DNA of 7,387 nucleotides from assembly GCA_964628435.1 (NCBI GenBank), contig CAZVON010000037.1, positions 1 to 7,387 on the forward strand, in the 5' to 3' direction. The notes under the pieces are model-generated. The model saw nothing but the letters and a program-made list of their open reading frames with translations. It had not been told where the DNA came from and searched no databases. The stretch comes from CAZVON01 sp964628435 (GTDB lineage Bacteria; Patescibacteriota; Microgenomatia; Levybacterales; UBA12049). Shown piece after piece: positions 5,010-7,387 of this stretch. A program made the position numbers and the translations under genes. Each line of letters starts with the position of its first letter. The first letter of the stretch is position 1.

Positions 5010-6590
5010 TTAGTGCCAAAATGCCCGCCTGTTGGTAAATACCATTGCAAGTCCTAACGCATTTGCTGCTTCAATAGAAAGTTTGTCATTGATCGATCCA
5101 CCTTGTTGAACTATTGCCGAAATTCCATATTCAGCAGCAAGTTTTACGCTGTCATCAAATGGGAAAAAACTATCACTTGCCAATATCGCATCTTGGGTGT
5201 ATTTCCCTGCTTGTTGTAAAGCGATTTGTGTTGATCGAACTCGTGAAGTTTGTCCTGATCCTATGCCTCGCGTCATGGGAAGTGCTTTGTCTACCACAAT
5301 AATGGCATTTGAGCGAATTCGGGAAATGAATTTCCATGCTATGTGCATTTGCCTGATTTGTTTAGGTGTTGGTTTTTTCTTCGTAACAACAGCCCATCCA
5401 TTGAATGATTTTTCTATGTCGATGTCAGGAGTTTGTAGTACAAATCCTCCATCAACACATTTTATGTTATATGCTTTCCCACTTGTTTCACTGGCGGGTT
5501 GGGTCTTAAGCTCCCCAAAAGTATAAATGCCGGTGCTTTTTCTCACTGTTTTTAAAAAATCAAGGGCTTTTTTTGTTATGCTCGGGGATGCTATAATATC
5601 TATATTGCCGCGACGATCATCTTTAAATGATGCAATAATGTGTGCGCAATCAACGTCTATTTGTTTATTGAGTACAATTACTCCTCCAAAAGCCGATTCT
5701 GGATCTGATTGAATGGCTCTTGCTAAAGCCTGGGCTGGCTTTTTACCCAACGCAATACCACAGGGACTGTTGTGTTTTATTACCACTGCCGTTGGTGTTT
5801 GAAAGAGTTTAACTGTCTCGACTCCAGCGTTAATATCGGTAACATTTGTTAACGACAAATCTCTACCCCACAATTTTTGCAGCGCGTTAAACACAGAAAA
5901 AGTATTTGGTGTTAAGTACAATGCAGCTTGTTGGTGAGGGTTTTCTCCATACCGAAGATCCATTTTTTTTCTTCCAGGAAGTGTTAATTCTTGCGGTAAG
6001 TTTTCCCGTTGTAAGTAACGAGCGATTTGAGAATCGTATAAAGACACATGTGCGAAAGCCTTTGCAGCAAAGTCTTTTTTTGTTGCTTGTGTAAGTTGAT
6101 TTTCAGTGAGTAATTTTTCTATAGCTGGGTAGTCGCTTGGGTCTATAACGACAAGAACATGTTTGTGATTTTTGGCTGCGGCACGAATCATTGTTGGTCC
6201 ACCAACGTCAATATTTTCTACAGCCTCTGTAATTGTGACATTCTTTTGCTGAACTGTTTTTTCGAATGGATAAAGGTTACATACTACAATATCAATTTGT
6301 GGCACACGGAGTTGTTTTGCTTCTTTCTGGTGTTTTGTGTTGCTTCGATCATATAAAATGCCAGAGCCTACCTGGAAACTGATTGATTTCATGCGACCAT
6401 CAAAACTTTCTGGATTTCCTGTTATATGTTCAATTGGAACTGCGGGGAGTTTATTGTCTGAAAGTATTTTTGCTGTGCCTCCTGTTGAAATAAGAAGAAA
6501 TCCTAACTTATGAAGTGTTTTTGCAAAAGGAACAATGCCTTCTTTATTATAAACGCTGAGTAATGCGTACTTTTGAGACGAGTGCACCAT
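5010..6590 (-). CDS. purH: Bifunctional AICAR formyltransferase / IMP cyclohydrolase
   Basis: A 526-residue enzyme (E. coli 529) carrying out the last two steps of purine synthesis: formylation of AICAR with 10-formyl-tetrahydrofolate, then ring closure to IMP. The N-terminal MGS-like cyclohydrolase domain has ISTGGTAK (34-41), DGRMKSISFQV (64-74), NLYPFE (105-110) and DVGGPTMIRAAAKNH (128-142). The C-terminal formyltransferase domain has RYGENPHQQA (213-222), catalytic Lys-His in IKHNSPCG (271-278), SAFGGVIVLN (299-308), GIGSGQTSRV (442-451), ASDSFFPFDDSV (471-482) and IVQQGGSI (493-500), ending VFTNRRAFWH like the usual VFTG-x-RHF-x-H. The cyclohydrolase loop normally reading GR-V-KTLHP-x-VHGG has KSISFQVGSG instead, though K68, Y107, D128 and K140, at the positions of proposed catalytic residues, remain. 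It starts 3 nt after the tyrS stop without a clear Shine-Dalgarno, so coupled translation is likely. Confidence 0.95.
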   Translation of the reverse strand: MVHSSQKYALLSVYNKEGIVPFAKTLHKLGFLLISTGGTAKILSDNKLPAVPIEHITGNPESFDGRMKSISFQVGSGILYDRSNTKHQKEAKQLRVPQIDIVVCNLYPFEKTVQQKNVTITEAVENIDVGGPTMIRAAAKNHKHVLVVIDPSDYPAIEKLLTENQLTQATKKDFAAKAFAHVSLYDSQIARYLQRENLPQELTLPGRKKMDLRYGENPHQQAALYLTPNTFSVFNALQKLWGRDLSLTNVTDINAGVETVKLFQTPTAVVIKHNSPCGIALGKKPAQALARAIQSDPESAFGGVIVLNKQIDVDCAHIIASFKDDRRGNIDIIASPSITKKALDFLKTVRKSTGIYTFGELKTQPASETSGKAYNIKCVDGGFVLQTPDIDIEKSFNGWAVVTKKKPTPKQIRQMHIAWKFISRIRSNAIIVVDKALPMTRGIGSGQTSRVRSTQIALQQAGKYTQDAILASDSFFPFDDSVKLAAEYGISAIVQQGGSINDKLSIEAANALGLAMVFTNRRAFWH

Positions 6591-6593
6591 GTT

Positions 6594-7387
6594 TTAGGTG
6601 GCAGACTTAATTCTCAGAAATTTTCTTTTTCCAACTCTAAGAATTGAGTTATCTTCTGGTGTGAATGAAGCATTTGGATCAGTAATCGTCGTGTCATTTA
6701 CCGCTATTCCCCCTTGTTCGATAATTCTTTTTGCCTCTGAACGACTTAGTACAAGTCCTGATTCTACCAATGCATCAGTAATAGTCGCACTTGATGAAAA
6801 TGATCTTGGGAAAGTAAATATAGGAATATCTTGTGGGAGTTGCTTGTGTTGTACTATTTTTTCAAAATGTTTGGCTGCTTCTTGGGCTTCTGTTTCGCCA
6901 TTGAGTTGTTTGACAATTTCCATTGCTAGTCTCTTTTTATAAACCATGGGGTTCTCTCCTTTTTTCATTTTTTCTTCTGTCTGTTTTACTTCTTCCATTG
7001 GAATACTAGTTAGGCATTCAAAGCTTTGCACGATTGCATTGTCTGGGAATGACATGATCTTTCCAAATAAATCGTTCGGAGCATCGGTAATTGCAATCGC
7101 GTTTCCTTCTGTTTTACCAATTTTTCTTCCTTCAGAATCAACAAGCAGCTTTGTTGTCATAACAAATTTTTCTTTGTTAAGCATACCCTTCATAAGGGTA
7201 CGACCGCAAAGCATATTAAATGTCTGATCTGTTCCTCCAATTTCTAAATCTACATTCATGGTAACAGAGTCATATGCTTGCAATAGCGGGTATAGAAACT
7301 CACGAAGATTAACAGATTCTCCTTTTTTCATTCTTTCTTGAAAAAGATCTCTTTCTGAAAGTTGTTGAAGACTAAAATATCCCGCGA
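6594..7387 (-). CDS. tyrS: Tyrosyl-tRNA synthetase, C-terminal part (5' end off right edge)
   Basis: The frame is open to the right edge: 263 codons are visible, and the ATG at 7331 is internal, because conserved family sequence (FSLQQLSERDLFQERMKKGE) continues upstream. About 160 N-terminal residues, including the HIGH motif, are outside. The enzyme charges tRNA-Tyr with tyrosine in the cytoplasm. In visible numbering, EFLYPLLQAYDS (29-40) and GGTDQTFN (50-57) line the tyrosine and ATP site of class I TyrRS. The KMSKS-type loop is KIGKTEGNAI (88-97), the KFGKT-like form seen in E. coli-type TyrRS. An S4-like RNA-binding domain occupies about 202-261 (TDALVESGLVLSRSEAKRII and LRVGKRKFLRI), as in bacterial TyrRS. 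It ends with TAA at 6596-6594, 3 nt before purH, indicating co-transcription. Confidence 0.95.
   Translation of the reverse strand, partial: AGYFSLQQLSERDLFQERMKKGESVNLREFLYPLLQAYDSVTMNVDLEIGGTDQTFNMLCGRTLMKGMLNKEKFVMTTKLLVDSEGRKIGKTEGNAIAITDAPNDLFGKIMSFPDNAIVQSFECLTSIPMEEVKQTEEKMKKGENPMVYKKRLAMEIVKQLNGETEAQEAAKHFEKIVQHKQLPQDIPIFTFPRSFSSSATITDALVESGLVLSRSEAKRIIEQGGIAVNDTTITDPNASFTPEDNSILRVGKRKFLRIKSAT

Noticed and set aside
7329..7331. The ATG at 7331 as the tyrS start.
   Set aside because: TyrRS-like sequence continues in frame upstream to the window edge with no stop, so the gene is cut by the window.
1..7387. CRISPR arrays, tRNA or rRNA genes, insertion sequences, toxin-antitoxin or defence genes.
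   Set aside because: No spaced direct repeats, no cloverleaf or rRNA-like stretch, no transposase motif and no unassigned gap long enough for such genes; the longest gene-free stretch is 103 nt.

Overview
The window is a compact, AT-rich stretch of bacterial chromosome. All nine supported genes lie on the minus strand, so they are read from high to low coordinates. The protein style points to the Candidate Phyla Radiation (Patescibacteria), most likely Microgenomates-like: a short NusB containing INRIDLAILRLAVYEL and a basic bL32, tight packing, and RecG/PurD/PurH proteins with lineage-style departures from textbook motifs. This assignment rests on recognition and was not tested with a tree. 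All large genes read cleanly with the standard bacterial code. A run of ten Ns at 807-816 shows this is a draft or metagenome-derived assembly.

Layout in transcription order. (1) 7387-3685: the 3' two thirds of tyrS (tyrosyl-tRNA synthetase), then purH and purD, with gaps of only 3 and 2 nt, looking like one transcription unit. (2) 3660-3562: an unlisted 32-residue single-membrane-segment protein. (3) 3549-1420: recG, carrying two segments that look like interspersed-repeat DNA read in frame. (4) 1316 to the left edge: rpmF (bL32), nusB (interrupted by the assembly gap), rnc (RNase III) and the first 29 codons of rpsP (bS16), a ribosome and RNA-processing cluster.

How the genes work together. 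PurD performs the second step of de novo purine synthesis and PurH the last two. The other steps are not in the window. TyrS charges tRNA-Tyr. RecG remodels stalled forks and recombination intermediates. bL32, NusB, RNase III and bS16 belong to ribosome synthesis: NusB in rRNA antitermination, RNase III in rRNA processing, bL32 and bS16 as ribosomal proteins.

No dedicated novel system (defence, CRISPR, mobile island) is visible. The most interesting signals are: (a) a recurring layout at four gene starts (rpsP, rpmF, recG and the small protein) in which a -10-like hexamer, three times with an extended TGn, ends only 6-10 nt before the ATG with no ribosome-binding site, suggesting leaderless or nearly leaderless mRNAs; nusB, inside an operon, instead has a good AGGGG; (b) a 42-bp GC-rich palindrome and a 7-bp-period tandem repeat, both inside recG and both in frame; (c) RNase III with Asn in place of a metal-binding Asp; (d) the small membrane protein between purD and recG.
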